This document shows positions 37,829 to 47,349 of a stretch of DNA of 64,000 bases, piece by piece (the stretch's first letter is position 1; every line of letters begins with the position of its first letter). Source of the stretch: Halosaccharopolyspora lacisalsi (GTDB lineage Bacteria; Actinomycetota; Actinomycetes; Mycobacteriales; Pseudonocardiaceae); the NCBI RefSeq assembly GCF_014137975.1, contig NZ_JACGWZ010000001.1, positions 744,001 to 808,000 of the forward strand, written 5' to 3'. The notes beneath the pieces were generated by a model that saw only the letters and a program-made list of their open reading frames with translations, was not told where the DNA came from and ran no database searches. A program made the translations under genes and the position numbers.

Positions 37829-38500
37829 GTGATCCGGGTACTGCTGGCCGACGACGAGCCCCTGATCCGGGCCGGGGTGAACGGCATCCTCGCCGCCGAC
37901 TCCGGGATCGAGGTGGTCGCCGAGGCCGGGGACGGACGCGAGGCCGTCGAGCTGAGCCGCCACCACCGCCCGGACGTGGCGTTGCTGGACATCCGGATGC
38001 CGGTGTTGGACGGGCTCGCCGCGATCCCCGAGATCCGCCACGCCGTCTCCGGCACGGCCGTGGTCATCCTGACCACCTTCGGGGAGGACGAGTACATCGC
38101 GCGGGCGCTCGGGGAGGGAGTCGGGGGTTTCCTGCTCAAGACGGGGGACCCGCGTGAGCTCATCACCGGAGTGCACGCCGTGGCCGAGGGTGCGGCGTTC
38201 CTGTCGCCCCGGGTGGCCCAACGGGTGATCGCCCGGTTCGGCGACGGCCGCGCGTCCCGGAAGGCCGCGGCCGGGGAGCGGGTCACGACCCTGACCGACC
38301 GCGAGCGGGAGGTGCTGACCCTGGTCGGTTCCGGACTGTCCAACGCGGAGATCGCGGCCCGGCTGCACCTCGTCGAGGGCACGGTCAAGGCGTACGTCAG
38401 CACGATCCTCGACCGGCTCGACGCGCGGAACCGAGTGCAGGCCGCGATCACCGCGTACGAGGCGGGGCTTGAGGAACATCCGTGTCGGATCGTGCGCTAA
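37829..38500 (+). CDS. LuxR/NarL-family response regulator, C-terminus altered by transposon
   Basis: The 223-residue protein has a receiver domain (acidic pocket LLADDE, phospho-Asp in DVALLDIRMP, Lys in FLLKTGD) and a C-terminal HTH (LTDREREVLTLVGSGLSNAEIA, GTVKAYVSTIL). The GTG start has GAGGAGTGAGG upstream. A Tn3-family transposon starts inside the gene at 38464. The original end, recoverable beyond the transposon at 50538-50564, would read AYEAGLVGSD. Now it reads AYEAGLEEHPCRIVR, with the last nine residues encoded by the transposon end. The HTH is intact, so it may still work. Confidence 0.93.
   Translation: MIRVLLADDEPLIRAGVNGILAADSGIEVVAEAGDGREAVELSRHHRPDVALLDIRMPVLDGLAAIPEIRHAVSGTAVVILTTFGEDEYIARALGEGVGGFLLKTGDPRELITGVHAVAEGAAFLSPRVAQRVIARFGDGRASRKAAAGERVTTLTDREREVLTLVGSGLSNAEIAARLHLVEGTVKAYVSTILDRLDARNRVQAAITAYEAGLEEHPCRIVR
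38459..38463 (+). repeat. target-site duplication GAGGC, left
   Basis: GAGGC directly precedes the outer transposon and is repeated at 50538-50542. A 5-bp duplication is the Tn3-family hallmark. Confidence 0.95.
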
Positions 38501-38502
38501 GC
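38464..38502 (+). repeat. outer transposon left terminal inverted repeat
   Basis: These 39 bp match the reverse complement of 50499-50537 exactly. They also supply the new 3' end of the response-regulator gene, including its TAA stop. Confidence 0.97.
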
Positions 38503-38591
38503 GTTATCCCAGTTCGTTGCCGCGTTGACCTGCGGCGAAGCGGTACTGGAACCTTCCGAGGTCGTTGTAAACGATCTTTGGAAGGGCAGTT

Positions 38592-39619
38592 GTGGCAGTC
38601 GAGTTTCTGTCGGATGAGCAGGCGGCTGAGTACGGGGCGTTTCCCGCGACGCTGTCTCGGGGCGAGCTGGAGCGGTACTTCTTCCTGGATGACGCGGATC
38701 GGGAGCTGGTGCGGGACAAGCGGCGGCCGCACAACCGGCTTGGGTTCGCGGTCCAGTTGGCCAGCGTTCGCTACCTCGGGCGGTTCATGCCGGATCCGCA
38801 GCAAGTCCCTACGGAGGTGGCCGAGTACCTGGCCGAGCAGTTGGAGATCTTCGACCCGTCGTGCCTGAAGGACTACGGCGAGCGGGACGGCACCGCGCGC
38901 ACCCACGCTGGTGAGATCCAGAAGGCCGAGGGCTGGCGGGACTTTTCCGAGGTCACCAGCGAGCTGAGTGAGTGGCTCGACGCCCGCGCCTGGACCACTG
39001 GCGACGGGCCGAAAGCACTGTTCGACGCCGCGGTGGGCTGGCTGCGCGAGCGAAAGGTGCTGCTGCCCGGGGCGACCAGGCTGGCGCGGCTGGTCGGTTC
39101 GTGCCGGGAAGCGGCGACGCAGCGGTTGTGGGAGACGCTGCACGATCTGCTCGACGATGACCAGCGCGCCGCGCTCGACGGCCTGCTGGAGGTGCCGGAA
39201 GGGCACCGGCATTCCCGGCTGGACCGGATTCGGCGCCCGCCGACGCGGGTGTCGGGCCCGGCGATGGTCGACGCGCTCCAGCGGGCCGCGGAGATCCTGG
39301 GGTTGGGGTTCGCCGAGGTCGACACCGAAGTCGTGCCACCTCGTCGGCTCGCGGAGCTGTCCCGGTACGGGGTGCAGGGCAAGGCCGCCCTGCTGCGCCG
39401 CCACGGCGACTCTCGGCGTGCGGCGACGCTGCTGGCCACGGTGGTCTACCTGCAAACGCGGGCGGTCGACGATGCCCTGGACCTGCTGGATGTGCTGATC
39501 TCGTCCAAGCTGCTGGCCCGGGCGGAGCGGGCGTCGGCTAAGGAGAAGCTGCGCACGCTGCCCCGGCTCGGTAAGGCGTCGGCGAAGCTGGCCGCCGCGT
39601 TCGGCGTGCTGCTGGAGAT
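38592..39619 (+). pseudogene. tnpA: outer transposase TnpA, 5' fragment
   Basis: Residues 1-342 of a Tn3-family transposase: an N-terminal DUF4158-type DNA-binding region (FLSDEQAAEYGAFPATLSRGE, RRPHNRLGFAVQLASVRYLG) and part of the middle region. The GTG start has GGAAGGG upstream. At 39620 the inner transposon interrupts the gene, and the frame runs 15 codons into the inner inverted repeat before a stop at 39665. Joining position 39619 to 44796 restores the frame as VLLEITGTHDDLAS. An imperfect inverted repeat (CCTTCC...GGAAGG, 38552-38585) lies in the leader. Confidence 0.93.
39615..39619 (+). repeat. target-site duplication GAGAT, left
   Basis: GAGAT directly precedes the inner transposon and is repeated at 44791-44795. 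Confidence 0.95.
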
Positions 39620-39661
39620 GGCCCAGTTCTCCCGAAGCTCCCGCGAGCCGCAAAGTAGCGG
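39620..39661 (+). repeat. inner transposon left terminal inverted repeat
   Basis: Exact reverse complement of 44749-44790. Similarity continues for a few bases after a single mismatch at 39662. Confidence 0.97.
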
Positions 39662-39716
39662 GTGATCGGTCGTGATCGCTCGATCGTGTTACTGGTGGTC
39701 GCGTTAGCGTCCGCCC

Positions 39717-42644
39717 ATGCGTCAGAACTGGACATCGGACGAGCTGGTCGATTTATGGACGCTGGTCGGTGAGGACTGGCGGTGGCTGGGAAACAAGACC
39801 GGCGTGACGCGGCTTGGGTTCGCGGTGCTATTGAAGTTCTTCGAGATTGAGGCCCGATTTCCCGCGTATCCGGAGGAAGTGCCGTCGGCAGCGGTGGACT
39901 ATGTGGCCTCGCAGGTGCGGGTGGAGGCCACCGAGTTCGCCAAGTACTCGCTATCGGGGCGCACAGCGGAGTATCACCGCAGCCAGATCCGGGAGGCGAT
40001 GGGCTTCCGCCCGGCGACCGAGGCTGATGAGCAGCGGTGGACCGGCTGGCTGGCCGAGGAGCTGGCTGGGGTGGAGCTGGATCGCCAGCGGCTGGCGGCG
40101 GCGGTGTTGACCCGGTGCCGCCAGGAGAAGGTGGAGCCACCGACGTCGGGCCGGGTGGATCGCGTTGTGGCCAGCGCGCTGCGGCAATTCGAGACCGCGT
40201 TCTGCACGCGGACGGTACAGCGGCTGGGACCTGCCGCTGATCGGCTGGAGGCCCTGGTGGCCGAGGCCGAGGGGCAGCGGGGCGGGCTGTTGGCGGAGTT
40301 GAAGGCCGATCCGGGGCAGGCCAGTCTGGACACGCTGCTGCGGGAGATCGACAAGCTCGCCGCGGTGCGGGCGCTGGGACTTCCCGCAGGATTGTTCGAG
40401 GATGCGTCCGAGAAGCTGGTGGCCGCGTGGCGGGCCAGGGCGGCGCGGTCGTGGCCGTCGGATCTGCGCGCCGCCTCGGGCGAGGTGCGGCTAACGCTGC
40501 TGGCGGCGTTGTGCTGGGTCCGGCAAACCGAGATCACCGACGCGCTGGTGGAACTGCTGATCAGCCTGGTGCACAAGGTTAACGCACGTGCCGAGCGGCG
40601 GGTAGAACGCGAACTGACCGAGGATCTGCGGCGCGTGCGGGGCAAGGAAGGCATTCTGTTCCGGCTGGCCGAGGCCGCCGTGGAGCACCCGGATGAGCTG
40701 GTGCGGTCGGCGGTGTATCCCGTGGTCGGCGAGAAAACGCTGCGGGAGCTGGTCAAAGAAGCCAAAGCCAACGAACGCGCCTTCCAAGCCAGGGTGCGCA
40801 CCGTGCTGCGCAGCTCGTATTCGAACCACTACCGGCGGATGCTGCCGGCACTGCTGGCCGCACTGGAGTTCCGCTGCAACAACACCGCCTACCGGCCGAT
40901 CATGCAGGCCCTGGACCTGCTCGGACGCTACGCCGAGGTCGACGGCAAGACCCGCTTCTACGACGCGGGCGCGACGGTGCCCTTCGACGGGGTGGTGCCG
41001 AAAGCCTGGCGGGAGGCGGTCGTCGACGAGAAGGGCCGCGTCGAGCGCATCCCGTATGAGCTGTGCGTGCTGGTGTCCCTGCGCGATGCGTTGCGCCGCC
41101 GCGAGGTGTATGTGGCCGGGGCCAGCAAGTGGCGCAATCCCGAGGACGACCTGCCCGCGGATTTCGAGTCCAGCCGGGACGTGCACTACGCCGAGCTGTG
41201 CCAGCCGCTGGATCCCAGCGAGTTCATCACGGACCTGCGCAGCCGCATGAGCGCGGCCTTGGAACGGTGCGATGCCGCCCTGGCCGACGGCACCGCGGGC
41301 GGGGTACGGGTCGGCCAGCGCCGGGGCGAGCCGTGGATCACCGTGCCCAAAGCGGATCCGCTGCCCGAATCGCAGGCCCTCGGCGCACTCAAGGACGAGG
41401 TCATCCGCCGCTGGGGCACGCTAGATCTGCTCGACGTGCTCAAGGACGCCGACTTCCTCACCGAGTTCACCGCCGAGTTCTCCTCGGTGGCCTCCCGCGA
41501 GGCGCTGGACCGGCCGACGCTGCGCCGGCGGATGCTGCTGTGCCTGTTCGCGTTGGGCACCAACATCGGGATCCGCCAGCTTGTCGACACCGGCGAGCAC
41601 GGGGAAACCGAGGCCGCGCTACGGCACGTGCGCCGGCACTTCATCACCCGCGACAACCTGCGGGCCGCGATCGGAAAGCTGGCCAACGCGACCTTCGACG
41701 TGCGCGATCCGCAGTGGTGGGGCCAGGGCACGGCGTGCGCGTCGGACTCGAAGAAGTTCGGCTCGTGGGAGTCGAACCTGATGACCGAGTTCCACCAGCG
41801 CTACGGCGGACCCGGTGTGATGATCTACTGGCACGTCGAGCGCAAGAGCACCTGCATCTATTCCCAGCTCAAGTCCTGTTCGTCGTCCGAGGTCGCGGCG
41901 ATGATCGAGGGGCTGCTGCGGCACTGCACCGACGCCGAGATCGAGGCCAACTACGTCGACACGCACGGCGCGAGCGTGGTCGGGTTCGCCTTCACCGAAC
42001 TGCTCGGGTTCCGGCTGCTGCCGAGGTTGAAGAACATCGGCTCGATCCGCCTGTACCGGTCGGACGACGAGGCCGCCTACGCGCATCTCGGACCCGTGTG
42101 CACCCGGCCGATCAAGTGGGATCTCATCGCCCAGCAGTACGACCAAATGGTCAAATACGCCACCGCGCTCCGACTCGGGACGGCCGAGTCGGAGTCGATC
42201 CTGCGCCGGTTCACCCGCGGCGGCCCGAAACACCCCACCTACCAAGCCCTGGAGGAACTCGGCCGGGCGGTGCGCACGATCTTTGCCTGCGACTACCTCG
42301 CCTCCCCCGAGCTGCGCCGCGAGATTCACGGTGGCTTGCAGGTAGTGGAGCAGTGGAACTCCGGCAACACCGTGCTGTTCTACGGCAAAGACGGCGATCT
42401 GACCGGCCCCGACCGCGAGCACAGCGAGGTGTCCATGCTCGCGCTGCACCTGCTTCAGTCGGCGCTGGTGCACGTCAACACCCTGCTGCTGCAGCAGGTC
42501 CTGGACGAACCGGCGTGGGCAGGCACCCTGGGCGATGCCGACCGGCGTGGCCTGACGCCGCTGTTCTGGTCCAACATCAACCCTTACGGGCGCTTCCGCC
42601 TGGACATGAGCAAGCGCCTCGACCTACCGACCCCGTCTCGTTGA
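39717..42644 (+). CDS. tnpA: Tn3-family transposase TnpA (inner element)
   Basis: The 975-residue protein is full length for the family. The RNase-H-like core has the first Asp in [13 protein letters not shown], the second in [14 protein letters not shown] and the Glu in [18 protein letters not shown]; the C-terminus is [16 protein letters not shown]. It cuts and joins the element ends in replicative transposition. The start ATG has no ribosome site but a TTAGCGT box lies 7 bases upstream, so a leaderless transcript is possible. No stop, frameshift or missing motif is visible, so the enzyme looks active. Confidence 0.95.
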   Translation: MRQNWTSDELVDLWTLVGEDWRWLGNKTGVTRLGFAVLLKFFEIEARFPAYPEEVPSAAVDYVASQVRVEATEFAKYSLSGRTAEYHRSQIREAMGFRPATEADEQRWTGWLAEELAGVELDRQRLAAAVLTRCRQEKVEPPTSGRVDRVVASALRQFETAFCTRTVQRLGPAADRLEALVAEAEGQRGGLLAELKADPGQASLDTLLREIDKLAAVRALGLPAGLFEDASEKLVAAWRARAARSWPSDLRAASGEVRLTLLAALCWVRQTEITDALVELLISLVHKVNARAERRVERELTEDLRRVRGKEGILFRLAEAAVEHPDELVRSAVYPVVGEKTLRELVKEAKANERAFQARVRTVLRSSYSNHYRRMLPALLAALEFRCNNTAYRPIMQALDLLGRYAEVDGKTRFYDAGATVPFDGVVPKAWREAVVDEKGRVERIPYELCVLVSLRDALRRREVYVAGASKWRNPEDDLPADFESSRDVHYAELCQPLDPSEFITDLRSRMSAALERCDAALADGTAGGVRVGQRRGEPWITVPKADPLPESQALGALKDEVIRRWGTLDLLDVLKDADFLTEFTAEFSSVASREALDRPTLRRRMLLCLFALGTNIGIRQLVDTGEHGETEAALRHVRRHFITRDNLRAAIGKLANATFDVRDPQWWGQGTACASDSKKFGSWESNLMTEFHQRYGGPGVMIYWHVERKSTCIYSQLKSCSSSEVAAMIEGLLRHCTDAEIEANYVDTHGASVVGFAFTELLGFRLLPRLKNIGSIRLYRSDDEAAYAHLGPVCTRPIKWDLIAQQYDQMVKYATALRLGTAESESILRRFTRGGPKHPTYQALEELGRAVRTIFACDYLASPELRREIHGGLQVVEQWNSGNTVLFYGKDGDLTGPDREHSEVSMLALHLLQSALVHVNTLLLQQVLDEPAWAGTLGDADRRGLTPLFWSNINPYGRFRLDMSKRLDLPTPSR

Positions 42645-42651
42645 CGGATCC

Positions 42652-43479
42652 TCATAGGAAGTCGAGGATCTCACTGCGGACGCGTGCTGGTTGGTCTTCC
42701 ATGAGGAAGTGGCCGCCGTTGTCGATCACGGCCAGCTCCGAGCCCGGGATGTCTGCGGCGAGTCGTTTGGCGTAGGTGAGTGGTTGCCAGGCGTCTTGGG
42801 CTCCCCACAGCAGACGCACCGGCATGGTCAATTGCGCCAGCGCGGGCACGACCTGCTGTGTGGGGCTGGAGTCGTATTTCCGGACTTGGTGCTCGAAGAA
42901 CGAGGCCCGGCCCAGAGCGGACCGGTGCGGAGCGAGGTAGGCATCCAGCACCGCGCCACTCATGCGATCCGGGTTCGCCACGGTCATCTGCAGTTGCCTG
43001 GTCAGCATCGCTTCGAAGTCACTCGCCGGCATGGCGGCGTAGTCCTGGAGGTGATCGCGGATGATCGCCTGCCAGGTCTCCGAGGGCCAGGAGTCGTAGC
43101 TGACTGTGTCGATCAGCATCAGCCGGCGCACGCGCCGGGGTTGAGCCGTGGCCAGCAGCTGCGCGATGGCACCGCCGATGTCGTGGGCGACCAGGCAGAA
43201 CTGGTCGATGCCCAGGTGCTGCAGGAGCGCCTGAAGAACTTCGACTTGCCCGCGCACCGAGGTGTCATGGGTCAGTGGCCGTTCCGATCGGCCGTATCCC
43301 AGCAGGTCGAACAGCACGACTCGATAGCCGGCTCGCTCGACCTCGGGAACAACGTCACGCCAGATGAACGAGTGCGACGGGGTGCCGTGCAGGAACACCA
43401 CCGGCTCACCGCTGCCTCGATCGCGGTAGGCCAGACGTACGCCATTGACGATGACCTCACTGTCCAAGAGCTCGGGCAC
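42652..43479 (-). CDS. alpha/beta hydrolase (haloalkane dehalogenase-like)
   Basis: The 275-residue protein has the oxyanion region VVFLHGTPSHSFIWRDV, an Asp nucleophile in LVAHDIGGAIAQ and the catalytic His in DNGGHFLMED. An Asp rather than Ser nucleophile places it near dehalogenases and epoxide hydrolases. The GTG at 43479 is chosen because GAGAGGAG lies 5 bases upstream; a TTG at 43494 would overlap that site. It is divergent from tetR across a shared operator and lies 8 bp from the transposase stop, so it is cargo of the inner transposon. The substrate is unknown. Confidence 0.85.
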   Translation of the reverse strand: MPELLDSEVIVNGVRLAYRDRGSGEPVVFLHGTPSHSFIWRDVVPEVERAGYRVVLFDLLGYGRSERPLTHDTSVRGQVEVLQALLQHLGIDQFCLVAHDIGGAIAQLLATAQPRRVRRLMLIDTVSYDSWPSETWQAIIRDHLQDYAAMPASDFEAMLTRQLQMTVANPDRMSGAVLDAYLAPHRSALGRASFFEHQVRKYDSSPTQQVVPALAQLTMPVRLLWGAQDAWQPLTYAKRLAADIPGSELAVIDNGGHFLMEDQPARVRSEILDFL

Positions 43480-43495
43480 AGCTACTCCTCTCAAA

Positions 43496-43532
43496 GGTAT
43501 AACGGTCGTTCTACTAGAACGGTCGTTATACT
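43496..43532. promoter_or_regulatory. TetR operator and divergent promoters
   Basis: Two copies of the near-palindromic decamer AACGGTCGTT (43501-43510 and 43518-43527), centres 17 bp apart, lie inside a larger imperfect inverted repeat running from 43498 to 43530. A -10 box for tetR (TATACT, 43527-43532) and one for the hydrolase (TATACC on the minus strand, 43501-43496) sit at the two edges. Binding should repress both genes. Confidence 0.8.
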
Positions 43533-43538
43533 ACGGAG

Positions 43539-44123
43539 ATGACGCTCGACCAGCAACCTTTGCCATCGGCCCGTGACCGCCTGCTCACCGCCGCCGGCGA
43601 GCTCTTCTACGTCCGCGGCATCAATGCCACCGGCATCGACGCGGTCGTGGAACGAGCCGGTGTAGCCCTAGCCACGCTCTATAAGCAGTTCGGCGGCAAA
43701 GACCGGCTCGTGGCCGCCTACCTCGAAGAGCGGGACCATCGCTGGCGAGCGGACTGGGAGGCCGCCATCGCCACCACCACCGACCCGCGGCAGCGGGTTG
43801 TGGCGATCTTTGATGCCCTGGAGCGATGGTGGGGCACTGAGGGCTGCTACCGCGGCTGCGCGCAGGTCGACGCTGCTGTCGAGATCACTGACGCCGAACA
43901 CCCCGCGATTGCCGCGATCACCCGACACAAGACACACCTGCGCCAACGCCTGACCGAACTCACCCGCGAGGCCGGCGCAGCCGAGCCCGAACAGACCGCG
44001 GCGGACATCGTGGTGATCTACGAGGGCACGATCACAGCATTGCTGCTCCAGCTCGTGCCCGAGCCCCTGCAGCGAGCACGTCGCCTGACCACCGAACTGC
44101 TCCCGACCGACAACAGAAGATGA
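43539..44123 (+). CDS. TetR family transcriptional regulator
   Basis: The 194-residue protein has a TetR-type N-terminal HTH ([43 protein letters not shown]) and a helical ligand-binding domain containing [14 protein letters not shown]. The ATG lies 7 bases after the TATACT box, so the message is probably leaderless. It faces the hydrolase gene across a typical TetR operator, and is expected to repress both itself and the hydrolase until a ligand binds. The ligand is unknown. Confidence 0.92.
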   Translation: MTLDQQPLPSARDRLLTAAGELFYVRGINATGIDAVVERAGVALATLYKQFGGKDRLVAAYLEERDHRWRADWEAAIATTTDPRQRVVAIFDALERWWGTEGCYRGCAQVDAAVEITDAEHPAIAAITRHKTHLRQRLTELTREAGAAEPEQTAADIVVIYEGTITALLLQLVPEPLQRARRLTTELLPTDNRR

Positions 44124-44722
44124 ACCGGCCGTCGATCGGCCGTCTCGTACCTGATGGAAACCTGCAGTACGTACGGAAACGAAGGTTCGCGAGACACCGC
44201 GAACCCGGCAGCGTTTCCGCAGGTCGGCTCTGTCACGCAACCCGTGTCCGCGCCACCGTCACGCTGGCCCGACGGCCCGAGCTGGACAAGGCGCTGCTGG
44301 CAGCCAACCGGGCCGGGGACCAGCTCGTCGTGACCAAGCTCGACCGGCTCGGCCGCTCCTTGGAACACCTCATCGAACTGTCCAAGCAGCTTCAGACCAA
44401 GCAGGTCGACCTCGTGGTGCTGGACCAGGGCATCGACACGTCCACCGCTGTCGGCCGCATGTTCTTCCAAATCATCGGCGCCATCGCCGAGTTCGAACAC
44501 GCCCTGATGTCCGAACGCACCATCGACGGACTCGCAGCCGCACGTGCCCGCGGACGGACCGGAGGGCAGAAACCCAAACTCGGGCCACGCCAAGTGAAAT
44601 TGGCCCGCGAGATGTACGACGAAACCGGTGACGACGGCAAACGCCGCTACACCGTCGCTCAAATCGCCGCCGAGTTCGGCGTCACCCGCCCCACCATCTA
44701 CCGCCACCTCAGCGCTGGCTGA
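44120..44722 (+). pseudogene. tnpR: serine resolvase TnpR lacking catalytic N-terminus
   Basis: From about 44270 the frame matches serine resolvases: [45 protein letters not shown] and a C-terminal HTH ([21 protein letters not shown]). The first 45-50 residues, including the nucleophilic Ser of the YARVS motif, are absent. About 50 unrelated residues join the fragment to the tetR stop. The junction suggests that the hydrolase/tetR cargo arrived by a rearrangement that removed the gene's 5' end. The product cannot be a working resolvase. Confidence 0.85.
44174..44219 (+). terminator. two-part hairpin after tetR
   Basis: An inner perfect stem (GGTTCGCG / CGCGAACC, 44184-44205) is enclosed by CGGAAAC / GTTTCCG (44174-44180 and 44213-44219). 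It probably ends the tetR transcript, and it lies in the non-homologous part of the tnpR relic. Confidence 0.5.
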
Positions 44723-44748
44723 CAGCCCATCAGCACATCAGCGATCAT

Positions 44749-44790
44749 CCGCTACTTTGCGGCTCGCGGGAGCTTCGGGAGAACTGGGCC
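44749..44790 (-). repeat. inner transposon right terminal inverted repeat
   Basis: Exact reverse complement of 39620-39661, followed directly by the GAGAT duplication. Confidence 0.97.
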
Positions 44791-44795
44791 GAGAT
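44791..44795 (+). repeat. target-site duplication GAGAT, right
   Basis: Second copy of the 5-bp duplication made by the inner transposon. Confidence 0.95.
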
Positions 44796-46329
44796 CACCG
44801 GCACCCATGACGACCTCGCCTCCCAGGCCGCCGAGGACGGCGATCGAGTCGAGCCGGTGAGCCTGGGGCAGGTGTGGGCCGAGATCGAGGCCGTGGTGCC
44901 CCGATCGGAGCTGGCCGAGGCGCTGACCGCGGTGGTCGAGCTGGCCGGCCCGCCGGATTCCGACGCTGACGAGGCGTGGCGGGCGGAACTGGTCAAGCGG
45001 TTCGCCACGGTGCGGCCGTTCCTGCCGTTGTTGTGCGAGGTGATCCGCTTCGACGCCGCACCCGACGGGCAGCGGGTGCTGGCTGCGTTGCGGGATCTGC
45101 CGAGGTTGTGGGGCGGCGGCCGCAACAAGGTCGCCCGCTCGGAGATCGACGAGCAGTTGCTCATCGGCTCCTGGCGGCACCTGGTGCTGCACGCCCCGGA
45201 GCTGGAGCCCGGCACAGTGGACTGGCGGGCCTACACCTTCTGCGTGCTGGAGCAGTTCCACCGGTGCCTGCGTCGTCGGGACATCTTCGCGGTCAACTCC
45301 AGCAAGTGGGGTGACCCGCGCGCGAAGCTGCTGGCCGGCAGCGCGTGGATCACGGCCAAGCCGGTGGTGTTGTCCAGCCTCGGCCTGCCACCCGACCCTG
45401 CCCAGCACCTCGATGAGCGCGCCGAGGCGCTGGATGCGACCTTCCGCGAGGTCACTGCCGGGCTGCCGGACAACACGGCGGTCCGCTTCGACGAGCAGGG
45501 GCGCCTGCACCTGGCGGCGCTCCCGGCGGAGGCGGAGCCGCCGAGCCTGGAGAACCTGCGGGTGCTGACCAGCCGGATGCTGCCCCGCGTTGATCTGCCC
45601 GAGGTGCTGCTGGAGGTGTTCTCCTGGACCGGCGCCGCGGAGGCGTTCACCTCGATCACCGGCGGCGAAGCCCGCCTGGCGGACCTGCCGGATCAGAAGC
45701 TTTGGCGCGTCGACACCAAGGCGGACTACGGCCCGTTCAGCACAGCGGCCCGCGGCCGGATTGACCTGGACCGGGTGCGGCGGCACTGGGAGGACATCCT
45801 GCGCGTGGTCGCTTCCATCCACACTGGTGCGGTCCGGGCACACGATGTGATCCGGATGCTTTCCCGCGATGGGCACCCCACCCCGCTCGGCGAGGCCATC
45901 GCGCACTACGGGCGGATCGAGAAGACCCTGCATGTGCAGCGGATGGTCGACGACACCGGCTACCGCCGCGACATCAAGGCCCAGGCCAACCTGCAGGAAG
46001 GCCGCCACGCGCTGGCGCGGCGGATCTTCCACGGCCAGCGCGGCGAACTGCGGCAGCGCTACTACGAAGGCATGGAAGACCAACTCGGCGCCCTGGGCCT
46101 GGTGCTCAACGCGATCGTGCTGTTCAACACCCGCTACCGCGATGCCGCGATCGCCGAACTGCGAGCCGGGGGCTACGAGGTGCGTGACGAAGACGCGGCA
46201 CGGCTCTCGCCCTTCGTGCGCGGCCACATCAACATGCTCGGCCGCTATTCCTTCCTGGCCCCGGACCTGGCCGGCGCGCTGCACCCGCTGCGCGACCCAT
46301 CCGAACCCGACGAGGAAGAGATCAACTGA
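44796..46329 (+). pseudogene. tnpA: outer transposase TnpA, 3' fragment with core deletion
   Basis: This is the rest of the split outer transposase (about 511 residues); an internal ATG at 44857 could start a 490-residue product. It contains the middle domain and the C-terminal part with HTGAVRAHDVIRML, MEDQLGALGLVLNAIVLFNTRY (with the catalytic Glu) and HINMLGRYSF. Near residue 265 of the 490-residue product, FSWTGAAEAFTSI runs straight into LADLPDQKLWRVD. Relatives have about 130 residues between these, including both catalytic Asp motifs. The deletion is in frame, and the rebuilt protein would be 853 residues instead of about 985. Confidence 0.9.
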
Positions 46330-46332
46330 TCA

Positions 46333-46373
46333 CGGGCGGGCGCCCTCGACGATTTCCAGGAGGCGCCCGCCCG
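46333..46373. terminator. bidirectional terminator between tnpA and cargo
   Basis: A perfect 12-bp stem (CGGGCGGGCGCC / GGCGCCCGCCCG) with a 17-base loop lies 4 bp past the tnpA stop. It faces the end of the convergent cargo operon. Confidence 0.7.
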
Positions 46374-46445
46374 GTTGGGCCTTTCGGTCGCTGGTCCTGC
46401 GGGACTGCCGGTGGAAGGTCAATTCCAGCGTCTTCGCGGGGCTGG

Positions 46446-47336
46446 TCAGGAGGCGTTGAGTGCGGGCACGAATTCGGTCTTGATGAATGTCTCCAGCGAT
46501 GTCGGGGTGGTTGTTTCCGGGGTTCGTGGCTGGGCCATGCGCAGGTGACCGGTATTCACGGCGTGCGGGACTTCCGTCATCATCGCGGCGACGTTGTCCG
46601 ACACACCGGCTTCGCGCAGCTGCTCGTGGAAAGCCTCCACGGTGCAGCGTTCGTAGGCCACGGGTGCGTCGATTGCTGTTGCGATCGCCTGTGTGACCTC
46701 GTTCATGGTCACGTCTCTTTCGCCTTGCAGTTCCCGGATTAGTGTCCCGGTCTGCGGCCGTGTCAGTTCCTCGGCCGCGGCGGTGCCGACGTCGGTCGTG
46801 GTGATCAGCGGTAGTGGCACGTCGGGGTCGAACGGCGCGATGATCCGACGGTGGGTGCGCACGGAGTCGAGGTGGTCGAGGAGGTTTTCCATGTAGTAGC
46901 CCGCGCGCAGCCACGTGATGTCCGTTCCGGGAACGGTCGAGAGACGGTTCTCGAAGCGGTGCAGGCCTGCAACGGGGCCGGTACCGCTGGCGTGTTGCGC
47001 TCCCCAGCTGCTCAGCGCTACGACACGGGGCACCCCGGATTGGGTGACAGCGTCGGTGAGCGCGGCTGCCGCCTGGTCTTGGAAGGCGGCGAAGTCGGGG
47101 TGATCGGGGATGTAGTTGGGTTGGATGACCAGGTAGGCGGCATCCGCTCCGCGGAGAGCGGTGGTCATCGTGGTGGGGTCGGATTGGTCGGCCTGATGGA
47201 TCTGGGCTCCGTGGTCGGCGAGGTGCGCGAGGTTGCGCGGGTCGCGGCCGACTGCTCGCACGTGGTGGCCGTGTTCCAGCAGGTGCGATGCCACGGCGCG
47301 GCCGGTGCGGCCGCTGGCTCCGGTGATGACGTACAT
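46446..47336 (-). CDS. NmrA-like NAD(P)-binding protein
   Basis: The 296-residue atypical short-chain dehydrogenase starts MYVITGASGRTGRAVASHLL, the GxxGxxG Rossmann motif. LVIQPNYIPDHPDF and WLRAGYYMENLLDHL follow, typical of NmrA/azoreductase-like proteins that bind NAD(P) and sense redox state or reduce quinones. The catalytic Tyr-Lys pair of classical dehydrogenases is not evident. The ATG has AGGAAGA upstream. Last gene of a three-gene operon with the reductase and the MmyB regulator. Confidence 0.88.
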   Translation of the reverse strand: MYVITGASGRTGRAVASHLLEHGHHVRAVGRDPRNLAHLADHGAQIHQADQSDPTTMTTALRGADAAYLVIQPNYIPDHPDFAAFQDQAAAALTDAVTQSGVPRVVALSSWGAQHASGTGPVAGLHRFENRLSTVPGTDITWLRAGYYMENLLDHLDSVRTHRRIIAPFDPDVPLPLITTTDVGTAAAEELTRPQTGTLIRELQGERDVTMNEVTQAIATAIDAPVAYERCTVEAFHEQLREAGVSDNVAAMMTEVPHAVNTGHLRMAQPRTPETTTPTSLETFIKTEFVPALNAS

Positions 47337-47349
47337 GCTTCTTCCTGTG

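Larger units (their letters stand above)
39620..44790 (+). mobile_element. inner Tn3-family transposon, 5,171 bp
   Basis: Bounded by perfect 42-bp inverted repeats starting GGCCCAGTTCTCCCGAAG and ending GCAAAGTAGCGG, with GAGAT duplicated outside. It carries a full-length transposase, an alpha/beta hydrolase divergent from a tetR gene, and a resolvase gene missing its 5' part. Its inverted repeats differ from those of the outer element, so the two are different Tn3-family lineages. Confidence 0.97.

Noticed and set aside
43480-43494. TTG start at 43494 for the hydrolase
   Set aside because: It would use up the GAGAGGAG ribosome site that precedes the GTG at 43479.
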